In this document: positions 41,401-50,710 of the stretch, piece after piece
Numbering within the stretch: position 1 is the stretch's first letter
How the letters are laid out: the number at the start of each line of letters is the position of its first letter
NCBI RefSeq assembly: GCF_949628265.1
Contig: NC_088786.1
Location: 33,253,681-33,317,680 of the forward strand
DNA length: 64,000 bases
Source of the DNA: Cloeon dipterum
Taxonomy: Eukaryota; Arthropoda; Insecta; Ephemeroptera; Baetidae
Direction: 5' to 3'
Position numbers and translations under genes: made by a program
Notes under the pieces: generated by a model
What the model was told of the DNA's origin: nothing
The model's database searches: none
What the model saw: only the letters and a program-made list of their open reading frames with translations

Positions 41401-44400
41401 AAATAAAAGAGCGCGTGTTTGTTTTTCCAACTGGGCACAATGAGAGAAGTTGAGCGCAGCTATTCAATAATTCATCGCATGAAAGTTTGCCCTCGTGCTC
41501 TAGGTTGGCGCTCAAAGTTCCACCGTTCTATCTTGACCAAATAGTCAACGTCTTGGCCAACTCCCGGGAAAAAGGTATGCAACGTGCGCCACACCTTTGA
41601 CCGGCGAAATGCCTACCCGCGGATATAAAAAATTCTTTGCGCGCACCTGCTAAAATGAACCTGCCGGACGGGTCGGCCCCGCATAATCAAATCTGCCCTT
41701 CGTCGCTCGCGACACGCGCCGGGATCAAGCACAAAAGGTGCTTTCAGAGAGAAATTCGCTTCATACGCCGGTCTGCATTCAATTTCACGCTGCTAATTAA
41801 ACAAGCAAGGGTCGCGTGCGCCACGCTGCCAAAGCAGACGCGTATTTTGTATTCCGCTGGCTGCCTGTTGCTGCATAACAAACGAAAGTAACACGGTTAC
41901 AGACCTGCTCAAACAATTTTTTTCTGTCTTAAATGAAAAGGGTGGAATGCCAAGAGAAGAAGCCGTTTTGTCGCTGTAGTGGCAGGCTTTTTGCAAGGAA
42001 AACTGAAGCTTTTCAGCATTGCTAAATATTTCGGTTTTTTGTATCTCAATCAAGAAGTGAACGATAGTAGGGATTTTAGAGTTCACTCATAAATTGTTAT
42101 TATTACACTAAAAAAGACAAGTTCATTTTTACAAAATTGAATAATGGGATAAATGTGGAGCTCATGCACATGTGTCTGCTAAAAAAGGCTTTGTTCAACT
42201 TTGATTGACTAAAATTCTCTGGGTTCACTTTTGAGAGTTTAAAGAGGTGCTTCTAGTCATTTCTTTAGTAATTGCAATAGTACCAGAGAAACAGGAAAAT
42301 CTATATAATTGATTTACTATTATTTATTATTTATTATTTACTATGATTTATTATTATTATTAATAATTAAGTTGTCAACTATAATTTAAATTATTTAAAA
42401 TGTGCAGCACGCGACAAATATTTTTTTTCTAATTACGAGTGAATCATTTAGGCGAAGGAGTAAATTTTTTAGTCGGTGTTTTGGACAAGGTCGGTTTTCT
42501 TGCCAACATATTAAGTCGTTCTCAAAGATTCAAAACGGCATTTTTCTCTTTTTTCGTAACAAATTCATTGTTTTTGCAAAAATAAATAAAGATTAGAGGT
42601 ATTTTTTTGCATTATTTCATTATTCAATTAGACTTTTGTTTTTAAATTTTGGACTCAACTGGAGGCAAAAAGTAGGGTAGTGAAAATGTCATTTTGAATC
42701 AAATTGCACATTTTACTACAGCAAAAATCAATTCTTTTCTTGCTCGCATTTTTTGGCTATTTATTTATTTTGTCCATGATAATAGTCGGTTTTCTGTGCA
42801 CAGACGAGTATAGAAATTTTTGATGGACCAAAGTTACAAAGTGTAATAAAAGTGAGTTACTCTTTAAAACTAATATCCTCCCCAGTGTTGCCATTCAGCT
42901 GGCTCTGATCTTTTTTTTAAATTGCAGGGTAATATATTATTAACTCTGCTGGACGTAGATATTAAAATTTAAAAAAGATCGATTCTAGTTACCGCGCACG
43001 CCTAACTTCGGCTGCATGTGCCAAACAAACAAATTTCTTTGTCTGCTTACTTGAAAATAAAAACTGACTTTTCCTCTCAGTTTCAACTTCCCGACTATGG
43101 CCACTCTGGGCGAGGATTTGGTGACGGTGCTGGACTATTTGCACATCAAGTATGTGATCGGCCTCGGCGAGGGTGCGGGCGCGAACGCGCTGGCCCGCTT
43201 CGCCATCGCGCACCCGTCGCGGTGTCTCGGCCTCATCTTGATCAACTGCACCGGCTCAGCAGCTTCTGTGATGGACCACTTCAAGGACAAAGTGCGTTTC
43301 TACCCGGCTGCCCATTTGCGGTGTTTGCTGATTTTTTCTTTTTTCTTCTAAAAATTTCAGTTCATGAATTGGAAGAGCAGCCAGGTGTCCCAGAGCGCCG
43401 AGGACTACTTGGTCTACCACAAATTTGGACACGTGAGTTCTCCTTTGCTGCCACTCTTGAAGATGGCCATTAATCCTTTGAACTTAATGGAGAAACTTAC
43501 TGTTTCAGTAATTGACTGTGTGGTCGTCGTTTTCATTTTGATTTTTGATCATTTCGTTGATTTGAAATACTCGCACAGCAATATGCATTTTTTATTTTTG
43601 CATGGAAAGATTTGATTTTGATCCGAGCATGTTTTAGTGCTTATTAATGGAGCTTTATTTTACACAACTCTCGTTTCTTGACTCCATCTCTTTAATTATT
43701 TTGCGTTGGCGCTATTTTACGATTCTGTTGACTTTGCCAGTCGATTAATTTTGATGTTGTACATTTGTAGCTCCTTCGAATTGATCTCGCTTCCATGCTG
43801 AGATTTTACATATTTAATCTTTTGATATCTAATTGTGACGTGATTGTTGTTGTTTTCTCTTAATTCCATGTTAAAACTCTGATTGGTTGGATATTTATTT
43901 GCCAACTGCAACGACAGGTACTTGAGGTAATTACCAAGCGACGATGGTCACTTATCTGTTTCATGTTTGACTTACTTTTTACTCTCTCTCTCTCTCAGTG
44001 TTCTAGATCATAGAGATTTGTCAAAAGATATTTCGAAAGTGACTAACTGCCGACAAGTGCTTAGACCTAGTTAGTATAGAGATCGGTGTTTGAGAATGCG
44101 AATGCATTGCACCACAACTTGCACTTTTTATTGAATGCTTTACTTAGACTCGTGTGAATTTTGTATTTCTGACGGGTGTATTTGGGAAATTTGTCATCTC
44201 ATTGCGTCTCATCTGTGCTTTTTTTCATAATACAACAATTATTTTATGCTTTCAATGTTCATATATTAGTTATTAAAATGGAAATAAAATATTAATTTGT
44301 CTTTGAACTACACTGAACAAACATAAAAATCAAAATTTTATTTGTGGCAACAACAATGCAAAAGCGCACAGTCCTTTAGAAAAAAAGAACTCGCTAAATC

Positions 44401-46384
44401 CTTTGTTTTGTCTGTGCGTCCCAAGCTGCATTTTTTATTACAATTTTTGCGTAAATAAAGCTTTTTGTTCCACGACGAAATTATGGAGTTCATTCATTTT
44501 CCGCTTAGATAAAGCTCATAGTCATCCGCCTTGCTTTCAGCCATCCAGCGCCTATCTCTCGATTTTAGAGCTGCCACAAACGCCTTTATATTAGCCAAAT
44601 ATTTATAGCTTCTTAGTTTTTTACGCGATACTACATATACAATTTTACTCTCCTTTCTCACAAAACACACGATCAATACAATCCATTATTTTTCACCATT
44701 TTTATATTCACACACCCTTTCTGCTTCTCACACTTTTTTCTCTCTCTATTAAACAAAGCGTTCTTCACTGTGATGCAATGAGATCATTTCTGTTCTGTTC
44801 CGAGCATCAAACGCCTCTCGCCGACAAATTGCTAATCTGACTGCAATTCCCACAGCAACTGGACAACTCGACCGAGAGCGACAAAGACAAGGTGATCCAG
44901 GAGTACCAAAACCGGCTCCGTCAGTCCATCAACCCGAAGAATCTCAAGCTCTACGTCAACTCGTTCCTTAAGTACGCCAGAGCCCCCCCGGCAAACCTAA
45001 TTAGCGCTAATTAAACGTGATTGCAGTCGCAAGGACATGCCCGCCAAGAACATCAAGGCCGACGTTCTGCTGGTGACTGGCGAGAGGGGCTCGTTCGCCG
45101 CTGCAGTCGAGAAGCTGCACATGATGTTGGACAAGAGCAGGGCCACCCTGCTCAAAATTGATCGCGTCGGCGATGTCATGCTCGAGGCTGTGAGTCTCAT
45201 GCCGCACACATGCATGTCGTCCCCACGTATTTACACGATTTTTTCATTATGGCACACGTCAGAAAATATGTCTTTCGACTAAGCAGGCGCTGACGTTCCT
45301 GCGCCTACGTCAAACACACTCCGGGAAATTACAAGTGAAATATCTCCTAGCGAGGAAATTTTTTTATATTAAATCAAATTTAAATTAGTTTTTTCGTAAT
45401 TCTTTCAATTAATATTGTTGATGGATATTAATTTGTTAAATTGCAATTTGCCGTTTTGCTTTTTCGAAAATAAGGAATTATTCCGAATTTTATTTTTTTT
45501 TAACCAAAGAGAAAATTAACCAACAATTATTATTTATTGTGTTTGCGAAGTTTTTATTTATCGCTCCATTTGGCTATTTTTGTGCCTTTAGAAAGCATTT
45601 CATATTTTTAAGAATCAAGTAAAAATAAAAAAATGTAAAGGTGCTTTGTAGTACATAATAATTAAATTCAAAAACAAAAAAATTGCGTATTCCTTTTCAG
45701 TAAATTATTGCTAAAACTCTCTTTAATATGAACTTCCTGGCAAATTATTTCCATTTTTTAATTTTTATAATTTCATTATTTTGGGAGATGGCTAAACTTT
45801 TCTTGCACTTTCATCCCTTGACCCTTGAAAAGTCACGATCCACCCGAGGATTAAATCCTGAAATTTATTATTAATCTCTTATAATTAATGACCTCCCAGC
45901 AAGAAATTTGATATCCTTCAGGATATCCGGAAGATATACTTTTGAACAACTTATGCCATAGGCGGATATCGAATTTCTTGCTGAACTAATTTAATAGAGA
46001 CTTAAATTTTGAATTTTATTAAAAAAATGCCCGTATGCAAATTTGATTCCCAAAATATGATTTATTTCAAAAATAAATTTCCGGTGTTACTTACAATTAG
46101 TCAAATTACATTTTCTCTTTTTTACAAAATGCGTATTTGGTTCACAGCCTGAGAAGTTGGCTCAGAGCATCCTGCTGTTCTGCAAGGGGCAGGGCCTGCT
46201 GACCTCGATCACGATGCCTGGCGTGGAGAGACAAAGAACCTTCTCTGGAAGCTCAGCGGACGGCGAGGGCCGCAGCCGACGCCTCAGCCGTGGCATGAGC
46301 ATGGAGGAGTACGACAAACCCAACATCAGACGGCTGTCCATCACCACCCCAGGTCCGCTGCCGCAGCTACCCAAGTCTGACTAA
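3464..46384 (+). CDS. NDRG: NDRG family protein (MESK2-like), 10 coding exons over 43 kb
   Basis: Coding exons: 3464-3550, 27428-27463, 27701-27751, 29761-29824, 40422-40539, 43081-43291, 43361-43432, 44856-44971, 45027-45189 and 46148-46384. All junctions keep frame, giving 384 aa. The product matches NDRG proteins (N-myc downstream-regulated; Drosophila MESK2), an alpha/beta-hydrolase fold thought to lack catalysis. Supporting motifs are DGSGPLDVYVQGD, FLTVHDLGTNHSSF, VDVPGQEDNAP and PKNLKLYVNSF. The nucleophile elbow reads IGLGEGAGANA, so the expected Ser of GxSxG is absent, as in other NDRGs. The C-terminal about 50 residues are basic and Ser-rich (RSRRLSRGMSMEEY), a likely phosphorylation tail. 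Exons 2-4 are very small (36, 51, 64 nt) and sit in long introns. Exon 1 and the 36-nt exon 2 are the least certain parts and may be alternative; both are phase 0. Confidence 0.9.
4104..4541 (+). mobile_element. Non-autonomous DNA transposon (MITE), copy 1
   Basis: A segment of about 440 bp bounded by terminal inverted repeats AAAG(A/T)GGAATGATACTGG on the left and its reverse complement on the right. A nearly identical copy lies inverted at 27953-28398. There is no coding capacity. The left end abuts TTAA (4102-4105), but the right end has TTATAA, so the target-site duplication is not settled. The superfamily is unassigned. Confidence 0.8.
18714..18987 (+). mobile_element. hAT-type MITE, copy 1, with 8-bp target duplication
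   Basis: A 274-bp element starting CAGCGGGAACCAGATTCGTG and ending in the imperfect inverse, GCACCTCTGGCCCCCGCTG. It is flanked by a perfect 8-bp direct repeat GAGAAAAC (18706-18713 and 18988-18995). The 8-bp duplication with CAGCG-type ends is typical of the hAT superfamily. There is no transposase. The inverted homologue is at 38486-38760. Confidence 0.88.
24250..24660 (+). promoter_or_regulatory. CpG-rich block, candidate alternative NDRG promoter
   Basis: A very GC- and CpG-rich stretch inside intron 1 that repeats the 16-mer GGCGGGGGCGGTCAGC of the NDRG leader (24290-24305 versus 3280-3295). Near 24590 it has CTCACTCAGTTGC, which contains an arthropod-type TCAGT initiator. It lies about 2.8 kb upstream of exon 2. 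I found no first coding exon that clearly belongs to it, so this is a hypothesis. Confidence 0.25.
26998..27011. repeat. Short (GA)n microsatellite
   Basis: A simple dinucleotide run inside NDRG intron 1. Confidence 0.7.
27953..28398 (-). mobile_element. Non-autonomous DNA transposon (MITE), copy 2, inverted
   Basis: Reverse-complement homologue of 4104-4541, with the same AAAG(A/T)GGAATGATACTGG inverted ends and high similarity throughout, including the CCTAAGGGATGAGTTTATGC and TGTCCAACGGTGTATGCCAC segments. TTAA sits at or near both ends (27953-27956 and 28394-28397). It lies about 200 bp downstream of NDRG exon 3. Confidence 0.8.
28399..29760. other. NDRG intron 3, non-transposon part
   Basis: Mixed composition, with a GC-richer block at about 28520-29130. 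I see no supported exon, RNA gene or repeat. Open frames here lack family resemblance. Confidence 0.5.
35379..35406. repeat. (TC)14 microsatellite
   Basis: An uninterrupted TC dinucleotide run of 28 bp inside NDRG intron 4. Confidence 0.95.
38486..38760 (-). mobile_element. hAT-type MITE, copy 2, inverted, with 8-bp target duplication
   Basis: A 275-bp reverse-complement homologue of 18714-18987. Ends are CAGCGGGGTCCAGATGTGCG and CGCACAAATCTGGCCCCCGC followed by TG. It is flanked by a perfect direct 8-bp repeat TACCTCAT (38478-38485 and 38761-38768). There is no coding capacity. Nearly equal length and conserved interior suggest both copies came from one family in recent time. Confidence 0.88.
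40540..43080. other. NDRG intron 5
   Basis: Contains a TATATATAAAA motif at about 40859 downstream of GC-richer DNA, a possible out-of-phase exon at 41504-41574 (see findings) and an ATT-rich simple region at about 42312-42366. Nothing else is supported. Confidence 0.5.
43433..44855. other. NDRG intron 7
   Basis: A 1.4-kb AT-rich intron with short CT runs (about 43981-43999). No exon, repeat with terminal inversions or RNA gene is recognised. Confidence 0.6.
45190..46147. other. NDRG intron 9
   Basis: A 0.96-kb very AT-rich intron between two well-supported exons. It contains one foldback repeat (45897-45983); nothing else is supported. Confidence 0.6.
45897..45983. repeat. 87-bp foldback (miniature inverted-repeat element or hairpin)
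   Basis: CAGCAAGAAATTTGATATCC at 45897-45916 is the reverse complement of GGATATCGAATTTCTTGCTG at 45964-45983 with one mismatch. The loop of about 47 nt has further GGATAT motifs. It could be a tiny deletion derivative of a DNA transposon or a transcribed hairpin within the NDRG pre-mRNA. Confidence 0.75.
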
Positions 46385-47464
46385 GTGCGCGGTGGCTGAG
46401 ACGGGGGCGATAAAATTTGTTTGCGGCAGTTGGATTTTTGTTGGAGCCGGCAATTTGAGTCACACACAAACCAAACACGAAAAAACACACTCACCACTAC
46501 CACCAAGCAAATGATTCTACCAAATACACACACACACACACACACACTGGCGTCAAGTTTTCGGTGGTCTATGCTAAACAAAACACACTCATAGACTAGT
46601 TATTTTTATTGAAAGGGAATCATAGAAGTGGGTAAAAATTGATGATGATTATGAGAGGGGCATAATAGAAGGAGGTTATTTGTGTTATTCTAATTTTAAA
46701 GACATTGTACCTACACGAGAAATTACGCTACCACAGAATGTCGGAAAAATTGTAACAGAGGAATCTATAAATAGCTAACCTTTAAAGCGCGCCCAGAGTA
46801 AATGTCGTTGTTGAGTATTAAACGCAGATGCTTTTAAACGATTTAAAGAAGAGTTACATAAAATTGTATAATCTAAGCAGGCGTCGGATTCGATTGTTCG
46901 GCACTGTGTAGCAGAGTGCTGCCGTATGTATTGAATACTATGAGCAAGAAGTACCATAGTTGTTGCGGAGGCTTGATTTTGCACCTTGTTGATATGATTA
47001 TAAAAATATAAAAAGAGAATCTACACGTAAATTACACGCATGTAAAATATATTAAAATTCGCGGCATCAGTTTGTTTCTTTTGTACATGTTTTGGTGTCA
47101 GTGTTTGGAAGCAGAAATGTAGCAGGCCATCTTTGTGAATGTCGCGTAGATGAGTAAAAAGTTCTGATTCGAGAGTACCATTTTGAAAGCACACACAGCA
47201 CTAACTTGGGTAACAATAAAAAGAGCCACTTCTCTTTCTCAGTCAGTGTACGTTTCCTTTCAGCTTCCTTGATTAAAAGAAAAAAAAAATAAATAAATTG
47301 ACACGAGTTTTCAACAAGCCTATAGGTGCCTGATCATTCTAAAAAGGTTAGATGAAAGGGAAGATGGAAGCAATCATTTTATTAATTGTCCTAATATTAT
47401 ATTAACATAATGTATTCTATATCTTGTACATGTCTATCGATCATAGATAATTTCGTTCAATAAA
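46385..47464 (+). other. NDRG 3' untranslated region
   Basis: From the TAA stop at 46382-46384 to AATAAA at 47459-47464. An earlier AATAAAAAG near 47214 could be a proximal poly(A) signal. It contains a CA microsatellite (46526-46547). The UTR length is inferred from the signals, not from transcripts. Confidence 0.5.
46526..46547. repeat. (AC)11 microsatellite in NDRG 3' UTR
   Basis: An uninterrupted AC run of 22 bp about 140 bp past the NDRG stop codon. Confidence 0.9.
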
Positions 47465-47520
47465 AATGTATTTTGAACACTGAGTCATCGTCTTTTACTT
47501 GAAAGAAAACCAACTTGATT

Positions 47521-47542
47521 TTTATTCTTATGCATGTTTATT
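47521..47542 (-). terminator. Poly(A) signals of BUB3
   Basis: TTTATT on the plus strand (AATAAA on the minus) occurs at 47521-47526 and 47537-47542, about 320 bp past the BUB3 stop. The NDRG signal is at 47459-47464, so the two convergent transcripts end within about 100 bp and may overlap. Confidence 0.5.
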
Positions 47543-47862
47543 ACGACAAACTAATGAAATAAGCTGTTAATGTGAGAGCTCTTGTCATTCGTTCAATCTC
47601 CTTCAAAAGGTTTGGTTGCACAAAGAGTTCAATTCTGAATGATGGTAAAATGCATCAAGTCAGTCGATGATCCATATTTTACAGTTAATTTAAAACACTG
47701 CACATTGAGACATTCAGGACAGACAAGAAGTTTTGAAACAAAGAGACGCGTCTGCGATCGAGTGTTTTTCTGTTGCAAGCTGCAAGGCACGGAAAACTAG
47801 ACAAACTAAACTGGATGGAGACTCCTGAAATGTTTGCTGCCCGCTTCCGAATGCACAAGAGT

Positions 47863-50384
47863 TTACTTGGGTTTGGTTTCTTGGTCGGTGACATACCGGA
47901 TGAAGACGTTGTTATCTGAGGTTGATTCCACCTTCTCTTCTTGTTCGTACAGGTAGGAGCACGCGATTGCGAGTGCAGAGCCTAAAAGTAGACAGGTAAT
48001 CGTTCAGTGGAGTTTAAGGAAAAACTGAAATTTCTCACCGTCGCTGCTGAAACACAAGGAAGCGACGGACGTTGGGTAAGGATGGAACTGGCAGAGGCGC
48101 TTCTTGTTGAATCCGTCCCACACGTTCACGTAGCCGTCAGAGCCTCCAGTCGCAAAGGTGTTGTACTGGTTGTGGAAGCTGGCAAATTTAATAAACAAAT
48201 AAGTTTCAAAATAGTCTTTATTAAGGTTCTTCAATGTAACTCCACATGAAATTTCAATTTTTAATCATTCATATGATTTATAAATCATTATTTACTTAGC
48301 ACTGGAACCTTCCAGGCGTTTTCCAAGAATCTCAAGTTCCAGAACATTCGATTTTAATTTACTCTATCCTAATTGACTTAAATTAATTATTCTAATCAAG
48401 TGACCAGTTACTTTTCCACCTAGTTAATAAAAGTGATGTATATTCTGACAGTAAATATAAACCCAATTCCATCTCAATTAATAATAGTACAAGCAATAAA
48501 ATATAAATAAAATAAACTCAAATTTTGACAGGAAGTTCCAACACCAGATTCAAGACCCCATGTTGACTTTGTGAAATAAAGAAGTAGTTGAGTTACTTGT
48601 CGTGTTTAAATCGTCAACAACCAGTGACCCCAACGTGACGGTCGACGGGCCGCTGGCCCTGGACAACTTGAGCACTGGACCTACAACTGACTGGTCACAC
48701 TCTGGAAACAGGACAACCTCGACCGGCAACTGTAGCCATCGCCCCGGACTGATCACTAATTCGACACCGCCGTACCAATCCCAAAATGCCCACCCACCAC
48801 TCTCTCTATTCCTTCTACCAACACTTCTTGTACACCTGCTGACCTTTCACCGTTTGGGACACGGAGTCTGAACAGCCTGGACAGTCTGATCACTCGGCAG
48901 ACGCTTCCGCTCACCCAGCTGACTCATTCTCAACCACTTTCTCGTCTACAGCTGATCCGACACATATCTGAACATACTCAGGCATTTTGGACACTTCTCT
49001 TTTACGCATCAACTCATTAACCTGGACTCTTGGTTACCATCGGTCTCAAGCCAGCCAGAGAGAAAAAATTGAACGATCTGTCAAAGTTTTTAAATTTTGT
49101 CAACCGCGCCAGCCACAGAAAAAATGCTCAGTCACCACCACATAGTAATTTGGCTAAATTTAGAGCAGCCAGCCGCGGCAGGTGTCGATTTGGCTGTTGC
49201 GTCGTCCAGCAGGATGAAAGTGGTTGGGAAGAATCACCACAACTAACCTCTAGTTAAATTAACTTGACATGTAAAAATGCCCAAACGGACAATATATCCT
49301 ACATTATATCTTTCTTATTACTGAGCATTTAGCGAGTGTGTCCCCCCAGAAATAGGTATATAGCTTCCATTAAATTACAGGAGATCTTACCTGATGGCGT
49401 TAACTGGATAAATTTTCTCAATGCCACTCTCTTTGATTCGATGGCATTTGAATGCATACTTCTTCTTTTGTACTTCTGGGTCGGCGTCCAGGTACTCTAC
49501 GGCCACTCTGCCTTCAATACTGCTTAACGCATAGCCCTAAAATAATTAAACGATTCAATAGTTGCTCCAATATTAACGTCTAACAAGAGATTTGTGAATA
49601 AGTCCGTGAGGAGGATGTAATATCAACCTGCTTATTAGGGAAGCATCTGATGCACCTCGTCTGATATTTAAGGCTGGATTCGCGTCTCTGGGTTGGCACT
49701 CCCATATTCCTGAGATCCCACACAAGAACCTGCAACCACCAGGCCGTCAATAACAACATTCTTACATTGAATGGCGTAGGAACAAACCTTTCTGCCGGCG
49801 GTTCCCACGACCAAGAGTTCTCCACAAAGACTAGCAGTGTACACCCTTTCTTGTTGCTGGTACGTTCCTGTGCATCTGGGCGCTCGAGGGTCCCACGTTT
49901 TGATCGTGTGATCCCAGCTGCCTGTGACCACTGCGTTTATTTCTGAGCAATAGTCAACCGTTCTGATGGCTCCGTCGTGAGTGCCCAGCACAGATTCTGT
50001 TGGGCAAGATTGATTTTAAGCTCTCCCTTAATAATCTCCAATTGATTCTTACCACCACTGCTGTTGAGATCAAACATTTTCAAGGTCTGGTCAAGGCCTC
50101 CACTAAAAGAATGAACTGCGTCCTGCGAGAAGTTTTTAATTTTTAATCTCCGACATGACCGATTAAATGCAAGTTTTTTTGCAAACCTGAAAGCAGACGT
50201 CCAGGACAGGCATTGCGTGAACGTATTTTAGCCTCATGGTGGTCGACTCAACATCGTAAAGCCTGACGGTGCAATCCCACGAGGACACCAGCAAGAATTT
50301 AGCTGCGTTTGGTCCAAATTGCACGGATGAGATTCCATCTTCTGGTGGATTTTTTAGCTTGAACTCGGTCCTACTCTCAACCAT
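47863..50384 (-). CDS. BUB3: Mitotic checkpoint protein BUB3, WD40 repeat, 7 exons
   Basis: Minus-strand exons, in order: 50187-50384, 50053-50122, 49788-49996, 49628-49729, 49391-49536, 48039-48178 and 47863-47981. They encode 327 aa, matching the usual BUB3 length of about 328. The product is a seven-bladed WD40 propeller that carries BUB1 and BUBR1 to unattached kinetochores through their GLEBS motifs, holding back anaphase. Diagnostic segments include [81 protein letters not shown] and [14 protein letters not shown]. All splice phases agree. The start at 50384 fits the family N-terminus. It shares a short divergent promoter with Sec15. The fifth intron (48179-49390) is anomalously long and partly GC-rich. 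Confidence 0.97.
48179..49390. other. BUB3 intron 5 with GC-rich insertion-like segment
   Basis: The flanks are AT-rich like the other introns, but about 48600-49250 is markedly GC-richer and repeats short motifs such as CTGATCACT, CTGGACA and GATCCGACA-like words. I find no convincing open frame, terminal repeats or target duplication. It may be an old insertion, a degenerate satellite-like segment or regulatory DNA. Confidence 0.4.
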
Positions 50385-50710
50385 AGTGATTTGGTGTTAA
50401 ATAATGGTTCGAAGAATTAGGATACAAGTCAGAATAAGTCGAAATTTTTCCGAAAATGACTGCAAGAACTTATAGCGGTCGCGTTCTGCCGAAACCAGCT
50501 GTATTTTTGTGTCTTTTGGCGGTACCCCGAGCACACGCCGCTCGCTCAGCGATTGGCTGACCAAGATGAATTTTGAGCTGCTGCGGACCAATCGCAAAAG
50601 CCGAATTCTTTACATTTAGCCATCAACAAAAACAAACATGGCAGCACTCTGACGACATTCAACAAGTTTCAGTAGCTTTTTCTTTGAGTTTTCTTTTCAT
50701 TTTCGTCGCC
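50385..50710. promoter_or_regulatory. Divergent BUB3 / Sec15 promoter
   Basis: 326 bp separate the BUB3 ATG (minus) from the first Sec15 ATG (plus). Two CCAAT boxes in opposite orientations (ATTGG at 50552-50556, CCAAT at 50588-50592) lie midway. There is no TATA box. The layout fits a shared housekeeping promoter. Confidence 0.7.

Noticed and set aside
44776..44800. TGAGATCATTT resembling the start of the bantam microRNA (also near 10850)
   Set aside because: Only the seed matches; the rest of the mature sequence differs and no hairpin is apparent.
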